Shown piece by piece: positions 53,241 through 61,262 of a stretch of 63,160 nt of DNA (positions within the stretch are counted from its first letter, which is position 1; each line of letters opens with the position of its first letter). The notes beneath the pieces were generated by a model. It had not been told where the DNA came from. It was given only the letters and a program-made list of their open reading frames with translations, and did no database searches. Origin of the DNA: an uncultured bacterium (GTDB lineage Bacteria; Bacteroidota; Bacteroidia; Bacteroidales; Bacteroidaceae); contig CAJMNM010000017.1 in assembly GCA_905214795.1 (NCBI GenBank), forward strand, positions 1 through 63,160. The letters are read 5' to 3'. Both the position numbers and the translations under genes were made by a program.

Positions 53241-53999
53241 TTAAGCCTGTTCTTCGGTTTCGGTCTTTATCCAGTCGAAACCTCTGTTTTCAATCTCTAC
53301 CGCCAGTTCAGGACCGCCTGTCTTGACGATGCGTCCGTTCAGCAGCACATGTACGATATCCGGTTTCAGATAATCCAGCAAACGTTGATAATGTGTGATG
53401 ACCAAAGCCGAAGTTTCGGCGGTACGCAGTTTGTTGAAACCTTCTGCCACGATACGCAGTGCGTCTACGTCAAGTCCCGAGTCGGTTTCGTCAAGAATGC
53501 TCAGCGTAGGTTCGAGCATGGCCATCTGGAATATTTCGTTGCGTTTCTTTTCGCCGCCGCTGAAACCTTCGTTTACAGAGCGGTTGGCCAGTTTGCTGTC
53601 CAGTTCCACGATTTTGCGTTTCTCGCGCATCATCTTCAGGAAATCGCCTGCGCTCATTGCCGGCAGACCATGGTACTGACGTTTGGCGTTGATGGCCGCA
53701 CGCATGAAGTTAACCATCGAAACCCCCGGAATCTCTACGGGTTGCTGAAAAGAAAGGAACAGTCCCTCGTGGGCACGTTCTTCGGGTTTCATGGCCAGAA
53801 GGTCCTTACCGTTGAAGGTTACACTTCCTCGTGTCACTTCATAAGCCGGATTGCCGACAAGCACATTGCTCAGTGTACTTTTTCCGGCACCGTTTTGTCC
53901 CATCAGTGCATGGATTTCTCCCGGATTGATAGTCAGGTTAATACCCTTTAATATTTCTTTGCCATTAATGCTGGCATGCAAATCTTTTATCTCTAACAT
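53241..53999 (-). CDS. sufC: Fe-S cluster assembly ATPase SufC
   Basis: 252 residues. ABC-type ATPase that drives SufBD. Walker A GQNGAGKST, signature FSGGEKKRNE and Walker B ILDETDSGLD are characteristic. It follows sufB by 66 bp. Confidence 0.96.
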   Translation of the reverse strand: MLEIKDLHASINGKEILKGINLTINPGEIHALMGQNGAGKSTLSNVLVGNPAYEVTRGSVTFNGKDLLAMKPEERAHEGLFLSFQQPVEIPGVSMVNFMRAAINAKRQYHGLPAMSAGDFLKMMREKRKIVELDSKLANRSVNEGFSGGEKKRNEIFQMAMLEPTLSILDETDSGLDVDALRIVAEGFNKLRTAETSALVITHYQRLLDYLKPDIVHVLLNGRIVKTGGPELAVEIENRGFDWIKTETEEQA

Positions 54000-54065
54000 A
54001 AGTCTATATCACATTGGGGGAGGCTCACAGATGATGTCATGCGCCTCCGTTGTTTTTACTCGTGT

Positions 54066-55517
54066 TTATCCTACTGTTCCTTCAAGTGAGACATTCAGTA
54101 GCTTTTGGGCCTCTACGGCAAACTCCATGGGCAACTTGTTGATTACATCCTTGGCATAACCGTTGACAATCAGTCCCACAGCTTCTTCGGTCGGTATGCC
54201 GCGTTGGTTACAGTAGAACAGTTGTTCTTCCGAAATCTTGGACGTGGTAGCCTCATGTTCTACAATGGCTGTATCGTTGTGTACGTCCATGTAGGGGAAT
54301 GTATGGGCACCACAGGTGCTGCCCAGCAGCAGCGAGTCGCATGAGCTGTAGTTACGGGCGCCGTCGGCATTGGCAGCCACGCGTACCAGACCACGGTAAG
54401 AGTTCTGGCTCTTGCCGGCAGAGATACCTTTGCTGATAATGGTACTTTTGGTATTTTTTCCGATATGAATCATTTTCGTACCGGTATCGGCCTGCTGGTA
54501 ATTGTTGGTCACTGCCACGCTGTAGAATTCTGCCTGCGAGTTATCGCCGCTCAACACACAACTTGGATATTTCCATGTGATGGCAGAGCCTGTTTCCACT
54601 TGGGTCCATGACAGTTTGCTGTTGGCGCCACGCAGATGTCCGCGTTTGGTCACCAGGTTCAGCACACCGCCCTTACCTTCGGCATCACCGGGATACCAGT
54701 TCTGTACGGTGCTGTATTTCACTTCGGCGTTTTCGTTTACTACAATCTCCACAATAGCGGCGTGTAACTGATTCTCGTCACGCATAGGTGCCGTACATCC
54801 TTCCAGATAAGACACATAGCCGCCGTCGTCGCAGACAATCAGCGTACGTTCAAACTGTCCGGTGTTGCGCGCGTTAATGCGGAAATAGGTCGAAAGCTCC
54901 ATCGGGCAACGTACACCTTTCGGGATGTATACAAACGAACCGTCACTGAATACAGCCGAATTTAACGCTGCAAAATAGTTGTCACGGTAAGGAACTACCG
55001 AACCCAGATATTGTTTGACCAGATCCGGGTATTCGCGCACAGCCTCGCTGATGGAGCAGAATATGATGCCACGTTCCGATAATTTCTCCTTGAATGTTGT
55101 TTTTACCGATACCGAGTCCATTACGGCATCTACCGCAGTGCCGCTCAGGGCCAGACGTTCTTCCAGAGGGATACCCAGTTTGTCGAACGTTTTCATCAGT
55201 TCCGGATCTATTTCGTCCAAAGACTTAGGTCCGTCCTTTTTACCCTTTGTCGGGTCTGCGTAGTATGATATGGCCTGATAGTCAATTTTGGGCAGTTCCA
55301 GATGTCCCCAGTCGGGTTGAGTCTGTTTCTGCCAGTATCTGAAAGCTTCCAACCGAAAGTTCAGAAGCCATTCCGGTTCCTCCTTTTTGGAAGAAATCAG
55401 TCTTACGACATCCTCATTCAGTCCTTTTTCTATAATCTCGGTCTGTATATCAGTGGTGAAGCCATATTCGTACTTCTTTTCTGCCACTTCTTTTACAAAC
55501 TTGTTTTTCTCTTCCAT
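54066..55517 (-). CDS. sufB: Fe-S cluster assembly protein SufB
   Basis: 483 residues. Main scaffold subunit on which new Fe-S clusters form. The CTAPMRDENQLHAAIVEI strand with its conserved cysteine, and the C-terminal SSCDSLLLGSTCGAHTFPYMD segment with the functional cysteine, are visible. First gene of the suf set, preceded by a structured 115-bp gap (55518-55632). Confidence 0.96.
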   Translation of the reverse strand: MEEKNKFVKEVAEKKYEYGFTTDIQTEIIEKGLNEDVVRLISSKKEEPEWLLNFRLEAFRYWQKQTQPDWGHLELPKIDYQAISYYADPTKGKKDGPKSLDEIDPELMKTFDKLGIPLEERLALSGTAVDAVMDSVSVKTTFKEKLSERGIIFCSISEAVREYPDLVKQYLGSVVPYRDNYFAALNSAVFSDGSFVYIPKGVRCPMELSTYFRINARNTGQFERTLIVCDDGGYVSYLEGCTAPMRDENQLHAAIVEIVVNENAEVKYSTVQNWYPGDAEGKGGVLNLVTKRGHLRGANSKLSWTQVETGSAITWKYPSCVLSGDNSQAEFYSVAVTNNYQQADTGTKMIHIGKNTKSTIISKGISAGKSQNSYRGLVRVAANADGARNYSSCDSLLLGSTCGAHTFPYMDVHNDTAIVEHEATTSKISEEQLFYCNQRGIPTEEAVGLIVNGYAKDVINKLPMEFAVEAQKLLNVSLEGTVG

Positions 55518-55536
55518 ATACTTTCTTATTCATTTA

Positions 55537-55613
55537 AAGACAGGAAGGTAACTCAAAAGCAAAACTTCACCGCCCGGCGGTTAATGCCATTTTTTGAGAA
55601 ACCTTCCTGTCTT
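55537..55613 (-). promoter_or_regulatory. Structured leader element upstream of sufB
   Basis: Nested inverted repeats: 55537-55549 with 55601-55613 (13 bp, perfect), inside it CTCAAAA (55552-55558) with TTTTGAG (55592-55598), and at the top a G+C-rich CCGC/GCGG hairpin (55570-55580). Together they fill the gap between cvpA and sufB and end about 20 nt before the sufB ATG. No T-run follows on the minus strand. Confidence 0.6.
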
Positions 55614-55632
55614 CACACTATTCTTTTTTTTA

Positions 55633-56139
55633 TTATGAAATGTGCTTTATGCTTTCTTCGGCCGCTTCGTGGACGTGTTTTGAACAGAAGTCAAAAAATA
55701 CTCCCGAAAGTGCCGAAAGCGGTTTGTAGAGGTGTGTGCCCTGTCCGGGTTCCTGCATGAAATGCAGTCTCACCATGACATTGAGCAGACAACTGAAGAG
55801 TAGCGCATATTTCAGTCCGCCCAAAATAGCTCCTCCCAGCCGGTTTATACCTCCCAGACATAATATCTCAGCCGCTTTGGTCAATACATAAGCCACGACA
55901 GACAGCGCTACCGGTACGCCTATCCATATCAGGATAAAGGCCAGTGCATAAGCCACTCCCGTATTCACACCGATGTGTGGTGCCAGCCAGTCTCCGGCTG
56001 CCGTGTATAGCATGGCGGCCAGCACGAGTCCTATCAGTAAGCCGGCAGTAGAGGTTGCCTGTCTGAAAAAGCCGCTCATCCAGCCTTTTATCATTCCGAT
56101 GAGAAGCACAATCAGAATCAAGATATCCAGTGTGCTCAC
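55633..56139 (-). CDS. CvpA family membrane protein
   Basis: 168 residues, four hydrophobic segments (about 3-22, 27-48, 60-85, 100-122). The start DILILIVLLIGMIKGWMSGFFRQ and the GGINRLGGAILGGLKYAL motif are typical of CvpA, a protein linked to colicin V production and envelope stress. It starts with GTG 6 nt after infB stops; no ATG lies near. It is the last gene before suf. Confidence 0.85.
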   Translation of the reverse strand: MSTLDILILIVLLIGMIKGWMSGFFRQATSTAGLLIGLVLAAMLYTAAGDWLAPHIGVNTGVAYALAFILIWIGVPVALSVVAYVLTKAAEILCLGGINRLGGAILGGLKYALLFSCLLNVMVRLHFMQEPGQGTHLYKPLSALSGVFFDFCSKHVHEAAEESIKHIS

Positions 56140-56145
56140 CGTGGC

Positions 56146-59004
56146 TTAAAGTTTGGCTTTAACCTCAACTTCCTGGTAAGTTTCAATGATATCGCCTTCG
56201 CGGATGTCATTGTAGTTAACCAGACTGATACCGCATTCAAAGTTTGTACCGACTTCCTTCACATCGTCCTTGAAACGTTTCAGGGCGTTGATCTGACCGG
56301 TGTGTACAACGATACCGTCGCGGATAAGACGTGCCTTGTTCGAACGTTGTACTTTTCCGTCCATAACGTAAGCACCGGCCACGGTACCCACTTTGCTGAT
56401 ATGATATACCTGACGCACTTCGAGCGTAGCGGTAACTTCTTCTTTCACCTCCGGAGCCAGCATGCCTTCCATTGCTGACTTCACTTCCTCAATGGCGTCA
56501 TAGATGATAGAGTAGAGGCGGATATCCACACCCTGCTGCTCGGCCATTTTGCGTGCGGTGGCAGACGGACGTACCTGGAAGCCGATGATGATGGCTTCTG
56601 AGGCGGCGGCCAGAGCCACATCGCTTTCTGAAATCTGACCTACGGCCTTGTGAATGACGTTGACCGCAATCTTTTCTGTTGACAGTTTGATTAATGAGTC
56701 GCTCAAAGCCTCGATAGAGCCGTCTACGTCTCCCTTGACAATAATATTGAGTTCCTGGAAACCGCCCAGTGCGATACGGCGTCCCACTTCGTCCAGTGTC
56801 AGCATCTTCTGGGTGCGCAGACCCTGTTCGCGTTGCAGCTGCTCACGTTTGTTGGTGATTTCGCGGGCTTCCTGTTCGCTGTCCATTACGTGGAAGGTGT
56901 CACCGGCGGTCGGAGCGCCGTTCAGACCCAGAATGGTGGCTGCTTCTGCCGGACCGATTTCTTTTACACGCTGGTTACGTTCGTTGAACATGGCTTTAAC
57001 CTTTCCGTAGTTTGTACCGGCCAATACGATATCACCTACATGGAGCGTACCGTTTGAAACCAATACCGTAGCCACATAACCGCGTCCCTTGTCCAAAGAA
57101 GATTCTATGATAGAACCGGTAGCCTTACGGTGAGGATTAGCCTTCAGGTCGAGCATTTCAGCCTCGAGCAATACTTTCTCCAGCAACTCGTCCACTCCGG
57201 TACCCTTCTTGGCAGAGATATCCTGGCTTTGGTATTTTCCGCCCCATTCCTCTACAAGGAAGTTCATGGCAGCCAGTCCCTCCTTGATTTTGTCCGGATT
57301 GGCGGCAGGCTTGTCAACCTTGTTGATGGCGAATACAATAGGTACGTTTGCAGCCATGGCGTGGTTAATGGCCTCCTTGGTCTGAGGCATGATGTCATCG
57401 TCGGCTGCGATGATGATGATGGCAATATCCGTTACCTGTGCACCACGGGCACGCATGGCGGTAAATGCTTCGTGACCCGGCGTGTCGAGGAAGGTGATAT
57501 GACGTCCGTCTTCAAGACGAACATTATAGGCACCGATGTGCTGGGTGATACCACCGGCCTCACCGGCAATCACGTTCGTCTTACGGATGTAGTCCAACAA
57601 CGAAGTCTTACCGTGGTCTACGTGACCCATCACGGTAACAATCGGTGCGCGCGGCTCCAGATCTTCTTCGTCATCCTCCTCTTCGTTTACAGCTTCAGAA
57701 ACCTCTGCGCTGACATATTCGGTCTTGAATCCGAACTCTTCAGCCACCAGGTTAATGGTTTCGGCGTCAAGTCTCTGGTTGATGGAAACCATGATGCCGA
57801 TACTCATACATGTACCGATAACCTGAGTGACAGGAACGTCCATCATTACGGCCAGCTCGTTGGCAGTTACGAATTCGGTCAGCTTCAGAATCTTGCTTTC
57901 TGCTGCCTGTTCTTCAAGCTGCTCTTCCAGGTTGGCACGTGCGTTCTCACGTTTCTCCTTACGGTATTTGGCACCCTTGTTGGCCTTGGTCTTGTTGGTC
58001 AGGCGTGCCAGTGTTTCTTTCACCTGCTTTGCTACATCCTCGTCTGATACTTCAGGCTTGAAGGCAGCCTGGCGGTTATTGTTCTTCTTGTTGTTCTGTT
58101 TGTTGTTCTGACGGTCGTGGTTGTTGCCCTGCTGTTGGTTCTTCTTGCCCTGCTGCTGGCCGCCGTTGCCCTGTTGTCCGCCTACGGCATTCACGTCAAC
58201 ACGTTCTTTGCCTACGCGCACACGCTTTTTCTTGTTGCTGTTCTGGTCAGCATTCTGCTGCATGCCGTTCGCACGCTTGTCGTGCTGCATCTGACGGTTC
58301 TTTTCCTCACGCTCCTTGCGCTTTTCTTCCTTGCTCTTTTTCTTGGGGCGTGTAGACTGGTTCAGGCTGTCCAGGTCAATGTGTCCTTTCACCTTGAGCT
58401 GGGGTGCGGCCTGATTGGTATGGTTCAGACGGAAGATGCCGTCTTCTTCCGAACCGATTCCTTCGTTCTCTTCCTGAACTTCGGTTTCAGGCTCGGCATA
58501 TTCTTTTTCTGTTTCAACCTCAACTTCTGCTTCTGCTTCGGCTTGCGCGACTGGTTGCGTTTCAGGCTGCTGTTCAGGTTCGTGAGCGACTTCCGGCGTA
58601 CTTTCGCTGACTGCCGGTTTCACTTCCTCTTTTTGTTCCTGTGCAGGCTCTTCCTTGCGCGGCTTACGTCCGTTCAATGCGTCCAAATCGATATGTCCTA
58701 CAACCTTAATACGTTTTTCAGGTGTTTTTTCTATCGGTTCGGCAATGATAGTAGCCGGTTCTTGAGAAATAACAATCGTTTCTTTCTTTTCCTTGTGTTG
58801 CCGTTTACGGCTGATGTTGTCCGCATCGTCTCTCAGGCCTTTATCCGTTTTAAACTCAGCCACAAGCATTTCATACTGCTCGTCAGTGATTTTGGTATTC
58901 GGATTGGCTTCAATGTCGGCGAATCCCTTTTTCTGCAGGAATTCAACCGCAGTCTGCAGACCTACGTTACATTCTTTTGTTACTTTATTTAATCTGATAC
59001 TCAT
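56146..59004 (-). CDS. infB: Translation initiation factor IF-2
   Basis: 952 residues. GTPase that puts initiator tRNA on the ribosome. Layout: IF2-N domain (1-55), a long charged disordered part (about 56-345) with an E/P-rich part and then an Asn/Gln/Lys-rich run (about 245-315), second IF2-N-like domain (about 365-415), GTPase with MGHVDHGKTS at 459-468 and DTPGHE, NKVDK motifs, then domains II-IV. It starts 6 bp after nusA. Confidence 0.97.
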   Translation of the reverse strand: MSIRLNKVTKECNVGLQTAVEFLQKKGFADIEANPNTKITDEQYEMLVAEFKTDKGLRDDADNISRKRQHKEKKETIVISQEPATIIAEPIEKTPEKRIKVVGHIDLDALNGRKPRKEEPAQEQKEEVKPAVSESTPEVAHEPEQQPETQPVAQAEAEAEVEVETEKEYAEPETEVQEENEGIGSEEDGIFRLNHTNQAAPQLKVKGHIDLDSLNQSTRPKKKSKEEKRKEREEKNRQMQHDKRANGMQQNADQNSNKKKRVRVGKERVDVNAVGGQQGNGGQQQGKKNQQQGNNHDRQNNKQNNKKNNNRQAAFKPEVSDEDVAKQVKETLARLTNKTKANKGAKYRKEKRENARANLEEQLEEQAAESKILKLTEFVTANELAVMMDVPVTQVIGTCMSIGIMVSINQRLDAETINLVAEEFGFKTEYVSAEVSEAVNEEEDDEEDLEPRAPIVTVMGHVDHGKTSLLDYIRKTNVIAGEAGGITQHIGAYNVRLEDGRHITFLDTPGHEAFTAMRARGAQVTDIAIIIIAADDDIMPQTKEAINHAMAANVPIVFAINKVDKPAANPDKIKEGLAAMNFLVEEWGGKYQSQDISAKKGTGVDELLEKVLLEAEMLDLKANPHRKATGSIIESSLDKGRGYVATVLVSNGTLHVGDIVLAGTNYGKVKAMFNERNQRVKEIGPAEAATILGLNGAPTAGDTFHVMDSEQEAREITNKREQLQREQGLRTQKMLTLDEVGRRIALGGFQELNIIVKGDVDGSIEALSDSLIKLSTEKIAVNVIHKAVGQISESDVALAAASEAIIIGFQVRPSATARKMAEQQGVDIRLYSIIYDAIEEVKSAMEGMLAPEVKEEVTATLEVRQVYHISKVGTVAGAYVMDGKVQRSNKARLIRDGIVVHTGQINALKRFKDDVKEVGTNFECGISLVNYNDIREGDIIETYQEVEVKAKL

Positions 59005-59010
59005 ACGCGA

Positions 59011-60270
59011 TTATTCCTCAAATTCTTCTCTTAAGATTTTCAATACGTCATCAACCGTTTCTTCTTCAAGATCGGCCTGTGACACTAACATCTCTCTCGG
59101 TGCGTTCAGCACATCCTTGGCAGTAACCATACCGATTTTTTTCAACTCATCGATAATCCACGGCTCAATGGCGTTGGCAAATTCGTCAAGGTAAACATCA
59201 TCGTTGTCGCTGTCCTGACCCTCTACTTCGCGGAATACGTCGATGGTGTATTCGGTCAGCATGCTGGCCAGCTTGATGTTCAGACCATTCTTACCGATAG
59301 CCAGAGAAACCTGGTCCGGATTCAGATAAACCTCGGCCTTGCGTTCCTCTTCGTTCAGTCTCAGGCTGTTTACATTGGCCGGGCTGAGGGCACGTGTAAT
59401 AAAGAGTGAGATGTTCTGGGTATAGTTGATTACGTCAATATTCTCTCCGCGGAGTTCGCGTACGATACCGTGTACGCGGCTTCCCTTTACGCCCACACAA
59501 GCGCCAACCGGATCGATGCGGTCATCATAGCTTTCAACGGCTATCTTGGCGCGTTCACCCGGGATACGTGCGATGCGGCGGATAACAATCAGACCGTCGT
59601 GTATTTCGGGTACTTCGGCTTCGAGCAAACGCTGCAGGAAGACGGGTGATGTACGGCTCAATATGATTTTAGGATTGTTGTTGGCGTTGTCCACACGCAA
59701 TACGACGGCACGCACGGCCTCGCCCTTGCGGTAGAAGTCAGACGGAATCTGCTCGGTTTTGGGCAGAATCAGTTCGTTACCCTCGTCGTCAACGAGCAAC
59801 ATTTCCTTTTTCCATATCTGATAGACTTCGGCGGTTACCACCTGGCCCACCTTGTCTTTATATTTGTTGTAAAGGCTGTCGTGTTCCAGCTCAAGGATTT
59901 TGCTGGCCAGTGTCTGACGTAGGGTCAGGATGGCGCGGCGGCCGAATTTGGCGAAGTCCACGCTTTCGCTCACTTCCTCACCAAGTTCATAATCCTCGTC
60001 TATTTTTCTGGCTTCTGAAAGTGAAATCTCGCTATTGTCGTCTTTCACCTCGTCGTCTGCCACGACAATACGGTTGCGGTAGATCTCAAAGTCTCCTTTG
60101 TCCGGGTTGACAATGACATCATAATTTTCGTCAGAACCGAACATTTTGGCGATTACACTGCGGAAGCTTTCCTCAAGAACGCTTACCAGTGTGGCGCGGT
60201 CGATGTTTTTTGTCTCCTTAAACTCTGAAAATGTATCAATTAGATTGATTGACTCTTCTTTCTTTGCCAT
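59011..60270 (-). CDS. nusA: Transcription termination/antitermination factor NusA
   Basis: 419 residues. Binds RNA polymerase and nascent RNA to control pausing and termination. N-terminal domain (1-125), S1 domain (about 130-200, with GQVVTAEVYQIWKKEMLL), KH1 (about 225-290, DPVGACVGVKGSRV) and KH2 (about 300-365, LAIGKNGLNIKLA). The short C-terminus lacks the acidic repeats of E. coli NusA. Starts 4 bp after rimP. Confidence 0.96.
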   Translation of the reverse strand: MAKKEESINLIDTFSEFKETKNIDRATLVSVLEESFRSVIAKMFGSDENYDVIVNPDKGDFEIYRNRIVVADDEVKDDNSEISLSEARKIDEDYELGEEVSESVDFAKFGRRAILTLRQTLASKILELEHDSLYNKYKDKVGQVVTAEVYQIWKKEMLLVDDEGNELILPKTEQIPSDFYRKGEAVRAVVLRVDNANNNPKIILSRTSPVFLQRLLEAEVPEIHDGLIVIRRIARIPGERAKIAVESYDDRIDPVGACVGVKGSRVHGIVRELRGENIDVINYTQNISLFITRALSPANVNSLRLNEEERKAEVYLNPDQVSLAIGKNGLNIKLASMLTEYTIDVFREVEGQDSDNDDVYLDEFANAIEPWIIDELKKIGMVTAKDVLNAPREMLVSQADLEEETVDDVLKILREEFEE

Positions 60271-60274
60271 GATG

Positions 60275-60742
60275 TTATTTAAAACGGATTAAATATTTTG
60301 TGTATTTTACTTCATCATAATGGAATGCCATTACCTCTTCAACCATCTTGGGGCGTTTCTGGTCAGGCAGTTTTTTCTTCACGCTTACGGTCAGCTCAAA
60401 GTGGTTCTCGTCAGCGGCCGTCAGTATACCGCGCAGTTTCCGTCCGTCATTGGTAAGCACTTCCACTTCCTTGCCGATGTGGCAGAGATATTGCGGCAAT
60501 ACCTTGAACGGCTGTCCGATACCGGCGCTGCCCACTTCCAGTTCATAGTCTTCCTGTTCGCGGCTCAGCTTTGACTCAATGAAACGGCTCAGGCTTACAC
60601 AATCGTCTATCCATACACCTTCTGCATGGTCTATTTCTACCACGATGCGGTCGTCCGGGCTGATGGTAATGTCTACCAGGAAGTAGTCCTTGTCTTTAAG
60701 CCACTCCTCAACTAACTCTTTTACAACGTTTTTTTCTATCAT
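60275..60742 (-). CDS. rimP: Ribosome maturation factor RimP
   Basis: 155 residues, usual length. Helps the 30S subunit mature. The VEIDHAEGVWIDDCVSLSRFIE strand-helix and EVGSAGIGQPF are typical. First gene of the rimP-nusA-infB-cvpA unit. Its 58-nt leader is nearly filled by a stable hairpin. Confidence 0.93.
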   Translation of the reverse strand: MIEKNVVKELVEEWLKDKDYFLVDITISPDDRIVVEIDHAEGVWIDDCVSLSRFIESKLSREQEDYELEVGSAGIGQPFKVLPQYLCHIGKEVEVLTNDGRKLRGILTAADENHFELTVSVKKKLPDQKRPKMVEEVMAFHYDEVKYTKYLIRFK

Positions 60743-60761
60743 GTGAATAATCTTATATGAA

Positions 60762-60791
60762 AAGTGAGGGACTTAATCAAGCCCCTCACTT
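60762..60791 (-). promoter_or_regulatory. Hairpin in the rimP-nusA-infB leader
   Basis: AAGTGAGGG (60762-60770) pairs with CCCTCACTT (60783-60791), and inside CTT with AAG (60772-60774, 60779-60781) after one mismatch; 4-nt loop. It covers about +10 to +39 of the transcript. No T-run follows on the minus strand, so it does not look like a plain terminator. Confidence 0.7.
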
Positions 60792-60803
60792 CATCTTTCG
60801 TTA

Positions 60804-60834
60804 CAAAGATAGTTATTTTTGCAGAACTGACAAA
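60804..60834 (-). promoter_or_regulatory. Full promoter of the rimP-nusA-infB operon
   Basis: On the minus strand, TTTG (60834-60831), a 19-bp spacer and TATCTTTG (60811-60804), a perfect consensus match. Transcript start near 60800. Confidence 0.85.
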
Positions 60835-60863
60835 GAAAATGCCGTAATTTTATATCAATCAAA

Positions 60864-61262
60864 CTATTCCTTTGTCTTTGTCTGTAATTCCATGTTGCCG
60901 TTCTGCCGTGTCAGGGTTACGTCACAGCCTTTTTCCGGAAGGTTGAAGCTGTTGGTTGTGTTGCGGGTGGCGTCTGTCACAATCAGTATCTGGCTGACGT
61001 CGGCGGCAGGGAAAGAAATTGCGCCTGTCGTCTCGCCGGCACGTCCGTCGAAGACAAGACTGTCGTTCACCATAATCTGAAGGGAGTCGCCCGTCAGTCC
61101 GTTGTCCAGACTCAGAGTGTATCCTTTGTCTTGCCCGTTATGCAGACCGTCCGGCGGCAGACACCACATCCAGAAAAATATGCATACGCCAAGCACCACG
61201 ATGGCCAGGGCCATGATGGCAAACATAAATTGCTTGTTATGATTCAGCTTGTTTTTTCTCAT
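60864..61262 (-). CDS. Small membrane-anchored protein of unknown function
   Basis: 132 residues. A single hydrophobic segment (about 13-33, FMFAIMALAIVVLGVCIFFWMW) then a soluble domain of about 95 residues rich in beta-strands (GYTLSLDNGLTGDSLQIMVNDSLVFDG). N-terminus is positively charged, so the domain should lie outside the inner membrane. I recognise no family. It overlaps the S41 protease stop by 4 nt (ATGA), so it is translated with it and may be its partner. Confidence 0.75.
   Translation of the reverse strand: MRKNKLNHNKQFMFAIMALAIVVLGVCIFFWMWCLPPDGLHNGQDKGYTLSLDNGLTGDSLQIMVNDSLVFDGRAGETTGAISFPAADVSQILIVTDATRNTTNSFNLPEKGCDVTLTRQNGNMELQTKTKE

Noticed and set aside
53193..53951. 252-codon plus-strand open frame opposite sufC
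   Set aside because: Covers sufC in antisense; sufC has all ABC motifs and this frame has none.
57130..58992. Two long open frames (305 and 291 codons) on the plus strand opposite infB
   Set aside because: They mirror the codon bias of infB on the other strand; the products are Leu/Phe/Cys-rich with no domains, a common shadow effect.
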